In this document: piece after piece, positions 1 through 6,144 of the stretch
Layout: every line of letters begins with the position of its first letter
Numbering within the stretch: the stretch's first letter is position 1
Source of the DNA: Spirochaetaceae bacterium UBA1306
GTDB taxonomy: Bacteria; Spirochaetota; Spirochaetia; Treponematales; Rectinemataceae
Reading direction: 5' to 3'
Length of the DNA stretch: 25,748 nucleotides
Assembly: GCA_002307245.1 (NCBI GenBank)
Contig: DBTW01000050.1
Location: 5,722 to 31,469 of the forward strand
Translations under genes and position numbers: made by a program
The notes under the pieces: generated by a model
Seen by the model: the letters and a program-made list of their open reading frames with translations, nothing else
Database searches by the model: none
Told to the model about the DNA's origin: nothing

Positions 1-365
1 TCGAAGATATGGTCGTCGAGGAGCTTGTGCTCGACGAGGTGCTTCGTCACGAGCTCCTTGGCGAAGTCCTTGGTCATCTTTCCGTAGATCACCGTGGGCA
101 TGCCGGGGAGCGCCACCTCGACGGTGGGCTCGACGTAGCAAAGGCCCATGCAGCCGGTCTGCCTGATCACGACCTGATCGCCCAGGCCGGCGGCGTTGAC
201 CTGCTCGACGATGGCGTCGAAGGTCAGCTTCGCGCCCGCGGCTATGCCGCAGGTACCCATGCCCACTATCACCTGGATCTCCTTGCCCTCCACCTCGCGG
301 CGGGTAAGGTCCTGTTTCTTTTCCTCTCGGAGCTTACGCAGCTGCTCGAGGGTCATCTTCGCCAT
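1..365 (-). CDS. hndB: (2Fe-2S) ferredoxin-like subunit of NAD-linked hydrogenase (HndB type), partial
   Basis: Only the first 121 codons are inside the window; the 3' end runs off base 1. The protein starts MAKMTLEQLRKLREEKK, a charged helix, followed by a thioredoxin-fold ferredoxin domain with VGMGTCGIAAGAK (Cys39) and RQTGCMGLCYVEP (Cys72, Cys76), the pattern I associate with HndB-like proteins encoded beside NADH-dependent [FeFe] hydrogenases. Only three cysteines are visible, so whether a [2Fe-2S] cluster is bound is uncertain. ATG at 365-363 is preceded by a good AGGAGAGG ribosome site. The gene lies 18 bases after the HATPase gene in the same direction, as third gene of the operon. 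Family knowledge predicts NuoF-like and [FeFe]-hydrogenase genes next, just outside the window; that is inference. Confidence 0.85.
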   Translation of the reverse strand, partial: MAKMTLEQLRKLREEKKQDLTRREVEGKEIQVIVGMGTCGIAAGAKLTFDAIVEQVNAAGLGDQVVIRQTGCMGLCYVEPTVEVALPGMPTVIYGKMTKDFAKELVTKHLVEHKLLDDHIF

Positions 366-383
366 ATATCCCTCTCCTTTCGT

Positions 384-920
384 CTAGTCGTCTTCTTCCA
401 TCGAGGCCAGGTAGTCCTTGAGCAGCGCCAGGCTCGACGCCAGCTCCAGGCCTCCCACGGCCTCGGCCAACTCGCTCCGCTTGAGCTCGTAGGAGCCCCG
501 CGGACCGGATCGGCGCACGATCATCTCGTAGTCCCCGGGCAGGCAGAGGAGGCCGAGCTCGAGGGAAGCGAGGTCGCCCGCGGGGGGGCTGTCCACGCTC
601 GCCGACGGGAAGTCGAACTCGACCTCCGTGCCGACGCCCTTCTCGGACTCGATCGACCATCGCCCTCCCGCAAGCTCCACGGCCTGGACCAGGAAGGGAA
701 GGCCCAATCCCACCTTCCGGCTCGCATGCTTGGTCCCGTCGGAATAGAAGGGATCCAGGGCGCAAGCCCTTTGCTCCTCGGTCATCCCGCGGCCGTTATC
801 GCGAATGGCCACGCGGAAGCCCGCCTCCGACTCGTCCAGCTCCACGACCACCTCGCTCGATCCGGCCTCGACCGCGTTTTGCGCGATGTCGAGCACGTAA
901 TCGCCGAGCCCGTAGTGCAT
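384..920 (-). CDS. Stand-alone HATPase (histidine-kinase-type ATP-binding protein) in hydrogenase operon
   Basis: A 178-residue soluble protein that is almost entirely a GHKL ATP-binding domain: N box DIAQNAVEAGS (Asn15), G1 box DNGRGM (41-46), F box DPFYS (56-60) and G2 box GLGLPF (71-76), all intact. There is no dimerisation/phosphoacceptor His domain, sensor domain or membrane segment upstream, so it cannot be a complete histidine kinase. The tail (about 105-178) is not recognised. It sits between the NuoE-like gene (15 bases upstream) and the HndB-like gene (18 bases downstream). Comparable ATPase genes are known in clostridial and acetogen hydrogenase clusters (for example hydE of Acetobacterium), where the role is unclear. 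A regulatory or assembly role is inference. The boxes resemble sensor kinases more than RsbW. Confidence 0.85.
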   Translation of the reverse strand: MHYGLGDYVLDIAQNAVEAGSSEVVVELDESEAGFRVAIRDNGRGMTEEQRACALDPFYSDGTKHASRKVGLGLPFLVQAVELAGGRWSIESEKGVGTEVEFDFPSASVDSPPAGDLASLELGLLCLPGDYEMIVRRSGPRGSYELKRSELAEAVGGLELASSLALLKDYLASMEEDD

Positions 921-935
921 CGCCCATCCGCCGGC

Positions 936-1412
936 TTACTTGTTCCTGTACTTCGCGATGATCTCCGGCAGCTGGTCCTTCGTGACCTTGCCGAAGACCT
1001 CGTTGCCGACCATGAGGACGGGCGCCAGGCCGCAGCAGCCGAGACAGCGCACCTCGTCGATGCTGAACAAACCGTCGTCGGTCACATCGTCGCCCTTGAT
1101 GTTGAGGATCGCCTGCGACTCGTCGATGAGATCCTGGCTTCCCTTGAGGTAGCAAGCCGTGCCGAGGCATATGGCGAGCTTGTACTTGCCGGGTTTCGTC
1201 GTCTTGAAGTAATGGTAGAACGTCATTACGCCGTAGATCTTGGCGAGCGGGATGCCAACGGTACGGGAGAGCCTCTCCGCCGCTTCTCGGGGAATATAAG
1301 TATATTCCTCCTGGATTCGGTGAAGCATCATGATGAGGCTGCCCGGCTTTTCCTTCCACTCGTCGATGAAGGCGGTGAGTTCCTTGGAGAACTCAATCTG
1401 TGCCATCTGCAT
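936..1412 (-). CDS. hndA: NuoE-like [2Fe-2S] subunit of NAD(P)-linked hydrogenase / NADH dehydrogenase
   Basis: A 158-residue cytoplasmic protein of the 24-kDa NuoE/HndA/HydC family. It has an N-terminal helical bundle (about 5-70, with IYGVMTFYHYF typical of the family) and a thioredoxin-like C-terminal domain carrying the cluster ligands Cys82 and Cys87 (CLGTAC) and Cys123 and Cys127 (CLGCC). It passes electrons between the flavin subunit and other clusters. Length is normal. The first ATG (1412) is preferred over the ATG two codons later because GGGGG lies about 7 bases before it. It is the first gene of the minus-strand operon, directly behind the promoter at 1459-1487. Complex I is unlikely because the following genes (HATPase, HndB-like) are those of soluble bifurcating hydrogenase or formate-dehydrogenase modules. 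Confidence 0.9.
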   Translation of the reverse strand: MQMAQIEFSKELTAFIDEWKEKPGSLIMMLHRIQEEYTYIPREAAERLSRTVGIPLAKIYGVMTFYHYFKTTKPGKYKLAICLGTACYLKGSQDLIDESQAILNIKGDDVTDDGLFSIDEVRCLGCCGLAPVLMVGNEVFGKVTKDQLPEIIAKYRNK

Positions 1413-1433
1413 TCACTAACCCCCATAGATAAA

Positions 1434-1449
1434 AAAATATCGATATTTT
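1434..1449. promoter_or_regulatory. Perfect 16-bp palindrome AAAATATCGATATTTT, candidate operator
   Basis: The sequence equals its own reverse complement over 16 bases and is AT-rich in a GC-rich context. It begins a few bases after the expected start of the minus-strand hydrogenase-operon transcript, the position of a roadblock-type operator. It does not match the Rex half-site pattern (TTGTGA/TTAACA). The cognate regulator is unknown. Confidence 0.55.
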
Positions 1450-1458
1450 GTCGTCGAC

Positions 1459-1487
1459 ATTATATGAAAACGAAAACGAAGTGGCAA
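1459..1487 (-). promoter_or_regulatory. Sigma-70 promoter of the hydrogenase-type operon
   Basis: Read on the minus strand: TTGCCA (1487-1482, 5 of 6 to consensus), a 17-base spacer, then TATAAT (1464-1459, 6 of 6). The predicted start near 1452 gives a leader of about 40 bases before the NuoE-like gene. This is the closest to consensus of any promoter I found in the window. Confidence 0.75.
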
Positions 1488-1516
1488 GGTAGCCAGGAAT
1501 TCGCTTTGCGCTCTCC

Positions 1517-1545
1517 TTAACGCCCTCAACTATCGTGTATATACT
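1517..1545 (+). promoter_or_regulatory. Possible promoter giving a leaderless adenylyl cyclase transcript
   Basis: TTAACG (1517-1522), 17-base spacer, TATACT (1540-1545). Transcription would start about at the ATG at 1552, and no Shine-Dalgarno sequence precedes that ATG, so a leaderless mRNA is possible. The hexamers match 4 and 5 of 6 to consensus. Confidence 0.4.
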
Positions 1546-1551
1546 GAAAAA

Positions 1552-3579
1552 ATGGATCAAAAAATGTTTCCCCGCATGGTCGCGGTGGTCATCATCATTC
1601 TGGGAAGCGCCACGAGCCTGAGCGCCGACAGTCCTTCTACTCGGACCAGCTTTACCTATCGCGTCGAGTCCGGAACAGCTCTGCTCAACGGACCGTGGGA
1701 ACGATATACGGGCAATCTCCCCGAGGAAACGCTCGACAGCTCAAAGGCGAGCATCGTCGAGCTCGCCCTCAAGCCCAAAGCCCCGGAACGTGATGCTCTG
1801 AGCGGGCCTTTTACATATCGTATAAGGATATGCTACGAAGGAGGGGCCCCGGCCCGGAGAATGGCCCTGTACGTCCCCGCCATCGCCGGGGTGAGGGCGG
1901 TCTACGCCGACGGCAGGCTCCTCTACGACGCCGACAGAGACCCGACGACGCCGCCCCTCCTCCTCATCGACGCCCCAGGAGATGAGACCTCGCTCCTGCT
2001 CCACGTCGGGCAGGGCTCGCCCGGCCTCGAGGCGGCTTCCTTCTATCCTCCCTTCGTCCTGTTCGGCGATGCCGAGTCCCTAAGCCGGACACGGCTGCTC
2101 TACGGTCTCTCGGCCGCCTCGCTGGACGCCTATTTCATCCTCATAGGCCTCTTCGTATTCATCCTTTTCCTTTTCTGGAAAAAGAACGGGGACTTCCTGG
2201 CCTTCTCCGCGTATATGCTCGTCGCCGGGCTCTCGTACTTCTTCAAGGACGGCGCGCTCTTCCTCTACCTGGGGGCCGAGCGGATGCCGCTCGAGCAGGG
2301 CTACCTGGTCAGCCTCGCCCTGCAATACCTGGCCCTCACCTACCTGCTCCACTCGGTCTACAAGTCGCGGATCAAGACCGGCCCGGCGATCGCCGCCTAC
2401 GCCCTGCCCGCAGCCTTGGCCGCCGCCGCCCTGGCCTTTCCGGGCCTCATCGCGGAAATCGACTCGGCCGCGACCGCTTATTGCGCGCTCTTCTCGATAG
2501 CCGCCGTCGCCGGGGCGATCGCGCTCGCCGCGAAAGGCGACAAGAAGGCGCGTTGGCTGATACCGGCCTTCCTGGTCATGCCGGCCGGTCTCGCGTGGCG
2601 GAGCCTGGGCACGACCCAGGTCTGGAGCGCCTACCTCGCCGCCCCCCTGGGCGTGGCCGTCTTCGGGCTCCTCGCGATGCTGATGCTGATCAAGAAGGTG
2701 GCCGATACCTTCGAGTCGGCCGAGAGCCTGACAGGCTACGTGGCCGACGTCACGCGATCGGTGAAGCGCTTCATCCCGAAGGAGTTTCTCGACAACCTCG
2801 AAAAGAAGGACTTCGTCGACCTCCGCCTGGGCGACCACGCGAAGAAGGAGATGACGATCTTCTTCTCGGATATCCGCGCCTTCACCGAGCTCTCCGAAAA
2901 GCTCACGGTCGAGGAGAATTTCGCCTTCATCAATTCCTACCTCTCCCGCGTCGTGCCCATCATCAAGGAGAACGGCGGCTTCGTGGACAAGTACGTGGGC
3001 GACGGCATCATGGCCCTCTTCCCCGGGCCACGCGGACCGGACGAGGCCATCAGGTCGGCGATAGCGATGCAGGCCAAGATGGTGGAGTACAACGGTCATC
3101 GCGCCAAAATGGGTTATAGACCCATCTCCATGGGTGTCGGGATCCATACGGGCGACCTCATGCTGGGCGTAGTGGGGGTCGAGGACCGCATGGAAAACAC
3201 GGTCATATCCGACGCCGTCAACCTCAGTTCGCGCCTCCAATCGATCACCAAGGCCTTCAACATCAGCCTGGCCATATCGGAGCAATCGTTCAAGGAGCTC
3301 GAGGACCCGGGATCGTACATGTACCGTTTCATCGGGAAGGTGAAGGTCAAGGGCAAGGCCGAGCCCGTGTCGGTCTTCGAGATATTCGACGGCATCGAGA
3401 GCGAGCTCTTCGAGCGCAAGATGAAGGCCAACATGTTCTTCGAGCAGGGCATGCTCACGTATTACCAGAAGGACTTCTCGGGCGCGATGTTCTTCTTCAA
3501 GAAGGTCCTGGAGATTTTGCCGGAGGACGGCGCCGCGAGCTTCTATTTCGACAATTGCATGAACAAGGCTAACCTATAA
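1552..3579 (+). CDS. Membrane-bound class III adenylyl cyclase with 7-helix sensor region
   Basis: Makes cAMP from ATP. The 675-residue protein has an N-terminal signal/anchor helix (9-24), a periplasmic beta-rich region (about 30-185), a multi-helix membrane region (about 190-385) and a cytoplasmic class III cyclase domain (about 430-612), a layout like 7TMR-DISM receptors. Catalytic residues are all present: metal Asp440 (FFSDIRAFT) and Asp484 (KYVGDGIMALF), adenine-selecting Lys480 and Asp554 (ISDAVNLSSR), and transition-state Asn557 and Arg561. Lys/Asp at the selector positions favours ATP over GTP. Residues 623-664 look like a TPR-like helical pair. The start at 1552 has no ribosome site; Met5 and Met9 are alternatives. 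It ends one base before the convergent lipoprotein gene. The ligand is not evident. Confidence 0.9.
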   Translation: MDQKMFPRMVAVVIIILGSATSLSADSPSTRTSFTYRVESGTALLNGPWERYTGNLPEETLDSSKASIVELALKPKAPERDALSGPFTYRIRICYEGGAPARRMALYVPAIAGVRAVYADGRLLYDADRDPTTPPLLLIDAPGDETSLLLHVGQGSPGLEAASFYPPFVLFGDAESLSRTRLLYGLSAASLDAYFILIGLFVFILFLFWKKNGDFLAFSAYMLVAGLSYFFKDGALFLYLGAERMPLEQGYLVSLALQYLALTYLLHSVYKSRIKTGPAIAAYALPAALAAAALAFPGLIAEIDSAATAYCALFSIAAVAGAIALAAKGDKKARWLIPAFLVMPAGLAWRSLGTTQVWSAYLAAPLGVAVFGLLAMLMLIKKVADTFESAESLTGYVADVTRSVKRFIPKEFLDNLEKKDFVDLRLGDHAKKEMTIFFSDIRAFTELSEKLTVEENFAFINSYLSRVVPIIKENGGFVDKYVGDGIMALFPGPRGPDEAIRSAIAMQAKMVEYNGHRAKMGYRPISMGVGIHTGDLMLGVVGVEDRMENTVISDAVNLSSRLQSITKAFNISLAISEQSFKELEDPGSYMYRFIGKVKVKGKAEPVSVFEIFDGIESELFERKMKANMFFEQGMLTYYQKDFSGAMFFFKKVLEILPEDGAASFYFDNCMNKANL

Positions 3580-3580
3580 C

Positions 3581-3970
3581 TCACTCGAACTGAGCCGAGT
3601 CGAGGGTCGCGGAGGCGAGGGATCCCGTCTCGTAGCCCTCGTAATAGGCTATAGTCGTCCGGCCGTAGACGATAGCGCCGCTTTGGATCGTATTCTCGTC
3701 GACTACGGTGAGGTGATAGATCCTCCTGTCCGTGGAGAACCTGAAGGCGAAGCGCGTACCGGAAATTTTCGACTTGCCGATGTTGCGGATGGAATACTCG
3801 AGGCTTCCGCTTTTTATGCCCTGGGCGTCCCGAGCCTCCCCGAGAGAGAGGAAGGACACCTCCCCCAGGGGCTCCCAAGAAGAGTCATCCGTACAGCTGG
3901 CGACAAGCGCGAGAACCGCCGCGGACAAGGCGGCGCCCATGACGATCGCGATGCCGATCCTCGATCCCAT
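3581..3970 (-). CDS. Small putative lipoprotein, last gene of envelope cassette
   Basis: A 129-residue protein of unknown function with an export signal: hydrophobic core IAIVMGAALSAAVLALVAS, then Cys26 (VASC), a relaxed lipobox of the kind spirochaetes tolerate. The mature part (about 100 residues) alternates short beta strands (for example SGSLEYSIRNIGKSKISGTR and RIYHLTVVDENT), suggesting a single immunoglobulin-like or FxLYD-like beta-sandwich; that is only an impression from the pattern. The ATG follows directly on the TGA of the preceding gene (TGAATG), so it is very likely translated from the same message. The tail meets the cyclase gene tail-to-tail with one base between and no visible terminator. 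Confidence 0.7.
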   Translation of the reverse strand: MGSRIGIAIVMGAALSAAVLALVASCTDDSSWEPLGEVSFLSLGEARDAQGIKSGSLEYSIRNIGKSKISGTRFAFRFSTDRRIYHLTVVDENTIQSGAIVYGRTTIAYYEGYETGSLASATLDSAQFE

Positions 3971-4750
3971 TCACCACTCCTTCCTGAGCCCGCCTCGGAG
4001 GCTCATCGCGCCGGAGAGGCCGTCGCCACTCGACTCGGCCGAACCGTTCCATCCCGACTGGATCCCCCAGGCCTTCTCGTCCCAAGACAGAGTGAGGCTC
4101 AGGCCTAGGGACCAGAGAGGATTGATCCGATCGCCGAAGCCGATGCGCCGGGCTCCCAGCGAAACGCCGGGGCTTATCGAGATCCGATAGCCCACCCGGT
4201 CGTTCAGGAGCTCCCAGGCGGAAAGGCAAAGCCCTCCCGAGAAGGGAGCCCAGACGAGGTAGCCGCCTTCCTTTCGAGGGAGGCTGATGCGTCCGTCTAT
4301 ACCCATGGAAATGACGACGGGGTCGCGTATGCCGGCCAGGCTCAAGGATGGCGAAAAGACATGGGCTTCGCGCTGCTCCTTCCGTGGCAACGGATAGGCA
4401 TAGCCGAGCTCCGCCCTCAACTTAAGCCTCTTTCCGCGCCAAAGGCGGGATGCGGAGAGGGAAGGATCGCCGAGGCGCCAGGACCAAGCGCCCGCATCCA
4501 AACCTGCCGAATATACCAGCTCAGCCGGCATCGATAGGCAAAAGCCGAGAATCTGCTTCCAGCCATATTCGATGGAGGCGTCCATGGCGGACGACCAATC
4601 CCTCCCATCGGCCCGCCAGGAAGCGCCGAGCGTGCCCTCGATCCTGTGTTGCGGCTCCGACTCGACCCCGAGGCGCTCATGATCGCTCGCCTGCCCGAAC
4701 GAGCAGGCGGCGGCGGCAGCGAGCGCCAGGACGAGGAAGCCCGCTTTCAT
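3971..4750 (-). CDS. Exported beta-rich protein, possible outer-membrane beta-barrel
   Basis: A 259-residue protein of unknown function. The open frame extends further upstream, but ATG at 4750 is chosen because it overlaps the stop of the peptidase gene (ATGA) and begins a clear signal peptide, MKAGFLVLALAAAAACSFGQA. Cleavage after FGQA is likely; Cys16 could make it a lipoprotein, but the lipobox is poor. The mature region is a succession of amphipathic strands of 9-12 residues with aromatic girdles (for example RLKLRAELGYAYPL, ISMGIDGRISL, LWSLGLSLTLSWDEKAW) and ends in Trp, features of outer-membrane beta-barrels. About ten to twelve strands are countable by eye. Function is unknown; the neighbours suggest an envelope role. 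Confidence 0.7.
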   Translation of the reverse strand: MKAGFLVLALAAAAACSFGQASDHERLGVESEPQHRIEGTLGASWRADGRDWSSAMDASIEYGWKQILGFCLSMPAELVYSAGLDAGAWSWRLGDPSLSASRLWRGKRLKLRAELGYAYPLPRKEQREAHVFSPSLSLAGIRDPVVISMGIDGRISLPRKEGGYLVWAPFSGGLCLSAWELLNDRVGYRISISPGVSLGARRIGFGDRINPLWSLGLSLTLSWDEKAWGIQSGWNGSAESSGDGLSGAMSLRGGLRKEW

Positions 4751-5304
4751 CGCGTCGCGAGCCGCTCCAGGAGCTCCCGCCTGTCCTGGGCTACGCGGAT
4801 CGCCTTGCCTAAAAGGGCCTCGTCTCGCTTCGAGAGCTCCGAAAAGGCGAGCATAGCCGCGCCCGACCAGCGTTCCAGGAATTGGGCGCGCCCCAGGATC
4901 TCGCAGCCCAAAGCGGGGTCGAGCGTGACGATCCAGTCTTCGCTGGCCCAAAGCGCGAGCGCGAAATGCCTATCCGGCCGGAGGTAATGGATGACGATTG
5001 GCGCGTAATCGCCCAAGGCGGCCCCGAGCTGTGACCAGTTCAGTTTGACGCTTTTTACCTCGAATCCGTAGTCGCGGAAGATGCGAGCGAGGTCGGCGAA
5101 GCTGACCTCGAGTTGCCCTGAGGCCAGCTTGTCGCGACCGTATCTCCCCACCAGCGACGCTTCATCGAGATCGAGCCGCCAATACAGCGACAATAGGCTG
5201 GCGGCCGCGGCATAACCGCAAGATCGGTCGAAGCCCTGCTCACGCACGAATGCGAAGCGAAGCTCCTCCTTAGGCAGGACATCCTGCGATACGAAGAGGT
5301 CCAT
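4747..5304 (-). CDS. C39-like cysteine peptidase family protein without export signal
   Basis: A 185-residue protein with a papain-like C39 peptidase layout: oxyanion Gln23, nucleophile Cys29 in QGFDRSCGYAAAASLL, His113 in RHFALALW, and Asp129 in IVTLDPALG. These fit the double-glycine-leader peptidase and C39-like families. No ABC-transporter ATPase or membrane segments are attached, unlike bacteriocin exporters. The frame has an in-frame stop 7 codons upstream of ATG 5304, and the N-terminus (MDLFVSQDVLPKEELRF) shows no signal peptide, so the protein appears cytoplasmic although both neighbours are exported. It starts one base after the stop of the upstream gene and overlaps the next by ATGA. 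The substrate is unknown; a neighbouring exported protein is an obvious guess. Confidence 0.75.
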   Translation of the reverse strand: MDLFVSQDVLPKEELRFAFVREQGFDRSCGYAAAASLLSLYWRLDLDEASLVGRYGRDKLASGQLEVSFADLARIFRDYGFEVKSVKLNWSQLGAALGDYAPIVIHYLRPDRHFALALWASEDWIVTLDPALGCEILGRAQFLERWSGAAMLAFSELSKRDEALLGKAIRVAQDRRELLERLATR

Positions 5305-5305
5305 G

Positions 5306-6046
5306 TCAGTAGCTTCCGGTCTTTAAGCCGAGGATAAAGGGGAGGAAGGTCGCGTTATTTGAATATAGTGTATCTAGGATGCAAAAATTCAGGATAGCCA
5401 CGCTGAAGTCATCAGTAACGATGCCCGCCCCCTCGAATTGACTCGATCCCGCATCCACCCATTCACCGTATTTTTCCATCGTGACATATTCATGCACGGT
5501 CGTGCAGTTGCCGTCCTTCTTCCAATCGGCCTTATACCAGCCTTCGTTTTCCACGAGGTTCTTCTTGAAGAGATACAGGGATTCATCCGTTTCCTTATCG
5601 ATCACCCGCAAATCGCAGCCATCGTCTACCTCGAATCTGCGGCTTTCCGTCTCGAACAGAACCCCTGGGGCCGGGGCGATTTTTACCACGCGATTAATCG
5701 TGCGCGAAGCCTTATGCGCCCCCGGGTCGAATTCGATAAAATGCTGCCTAATCTGTTTGGGTGATACAGAAAATAAAAACTCCGTCCTGCCTCCATTGAA
5801 GCGCTCTATGCCGGATACATCATCGCCGTTTCTGGATATTGCAGCCTCGCCCTTCATTTTCCCATCTTCGCCATAGGATCGCACACTACTTATGAGACCG
5901 GAAGAGCCGCGAAAGATCTCTATCTGAAACTTTGAATTCCCCGGATAGCCGTTTACGCCATGAAGGATCAAGGCTGGTATGCCTTCAGGAAAAAGCGCAA
6001 AGGATAGGCAACATATGATCACGAGAAGCGATAATTTTTTCCGCAT
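5306..6046 (-). CDS. Secreted protein of unknown function
   Basis: A 246-residue protein with signal peptide MRKKLSLLVIICCLSFALF and a mature region of about 225 residues that I do not recognise. An earlier in-frame ATG (6064) is rejected because GGAGGAGG lies over its first codons and 8 bases before the chosen ATG. The mature sequence is rich in short beta strands and charged turns, with four cysteines (in DDGCDLRV, KDGNCTTV and ILNFCILDT, plus the signal region), so disulfides are possible. Base composition is lower in GC than the window average. It is the first gene of a four-gene run in which every junction is 0-1 bases or overlapping. It starts just after a terminator hairpin, so its expression may depend on readthrough. 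Confidence 0.65.
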   Translation of the reverse strand: MRKKLSLLVIICCLSFALFPEGIPALILHGVNGYPGNSKFQIEIFRGSSGLISSVRSYGEDGKMKGEAAISRNGDDVSGIERFNGGRTEFLFSVSPKQIRQHFIEFDPGAHKASRTINRVVKIAPAPGVLFETESRRFEVDDGCDLRVIDKETDESLYLFKKNLVENEGWYKADWKKDGNCTTVHEYVTMEKYGEWVDAGSSQFEGAGIVTDDFSVAILNFCILDTLYSNNATFLPFILGLKTGSY

Positions 6047-6064
6047 CGCCAGGGCCTCCTCCAT

Positions 6065-6108
6065 AAAAAAGTAAATCCGAGACCCGAGCCTGCTCGGGGT
6101 CTCGGATT
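6065..6108 (-). terminator. Rho-independent terminator after the L,D-transpeptidase-like gene
   Basis: On the minus strand, arms of about 15 bases (6108-6093 and 6088-6074, one bulged G) close a short loop, and TTTTTT (6070-6065) follows after a few bases. It sits about 40 bases after the stop of the upstream gene and about 20 bases before the start of the next gene on the same strand. Confidence 0.8.
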
Positions 6109-6144
6109 GGCATTCAGTTCTTTATGATTCCCTCCGACCTGCGA

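Noticed and set aside
1434..1449. Rex (NADH-sensing) operator at the palindrome
   Set aside because: Half-sites do not resemble TTGTGA or TTAACA; kept only as an unassigned palindrome.
9..1520. 503-codon plus-strand open frame at the window start
   Set aside because: Lies opposite three genes with intact Fe-S and ATP-binding motifs.
2080..3285. Long open frame antisense to the adenylyl cyclase
   Set aside because: High GC makes stop codons rare in shadow frames; the composition is His/Arg/Glu/Gly-rich without domains, and the sense gene has all catalytic motifs.
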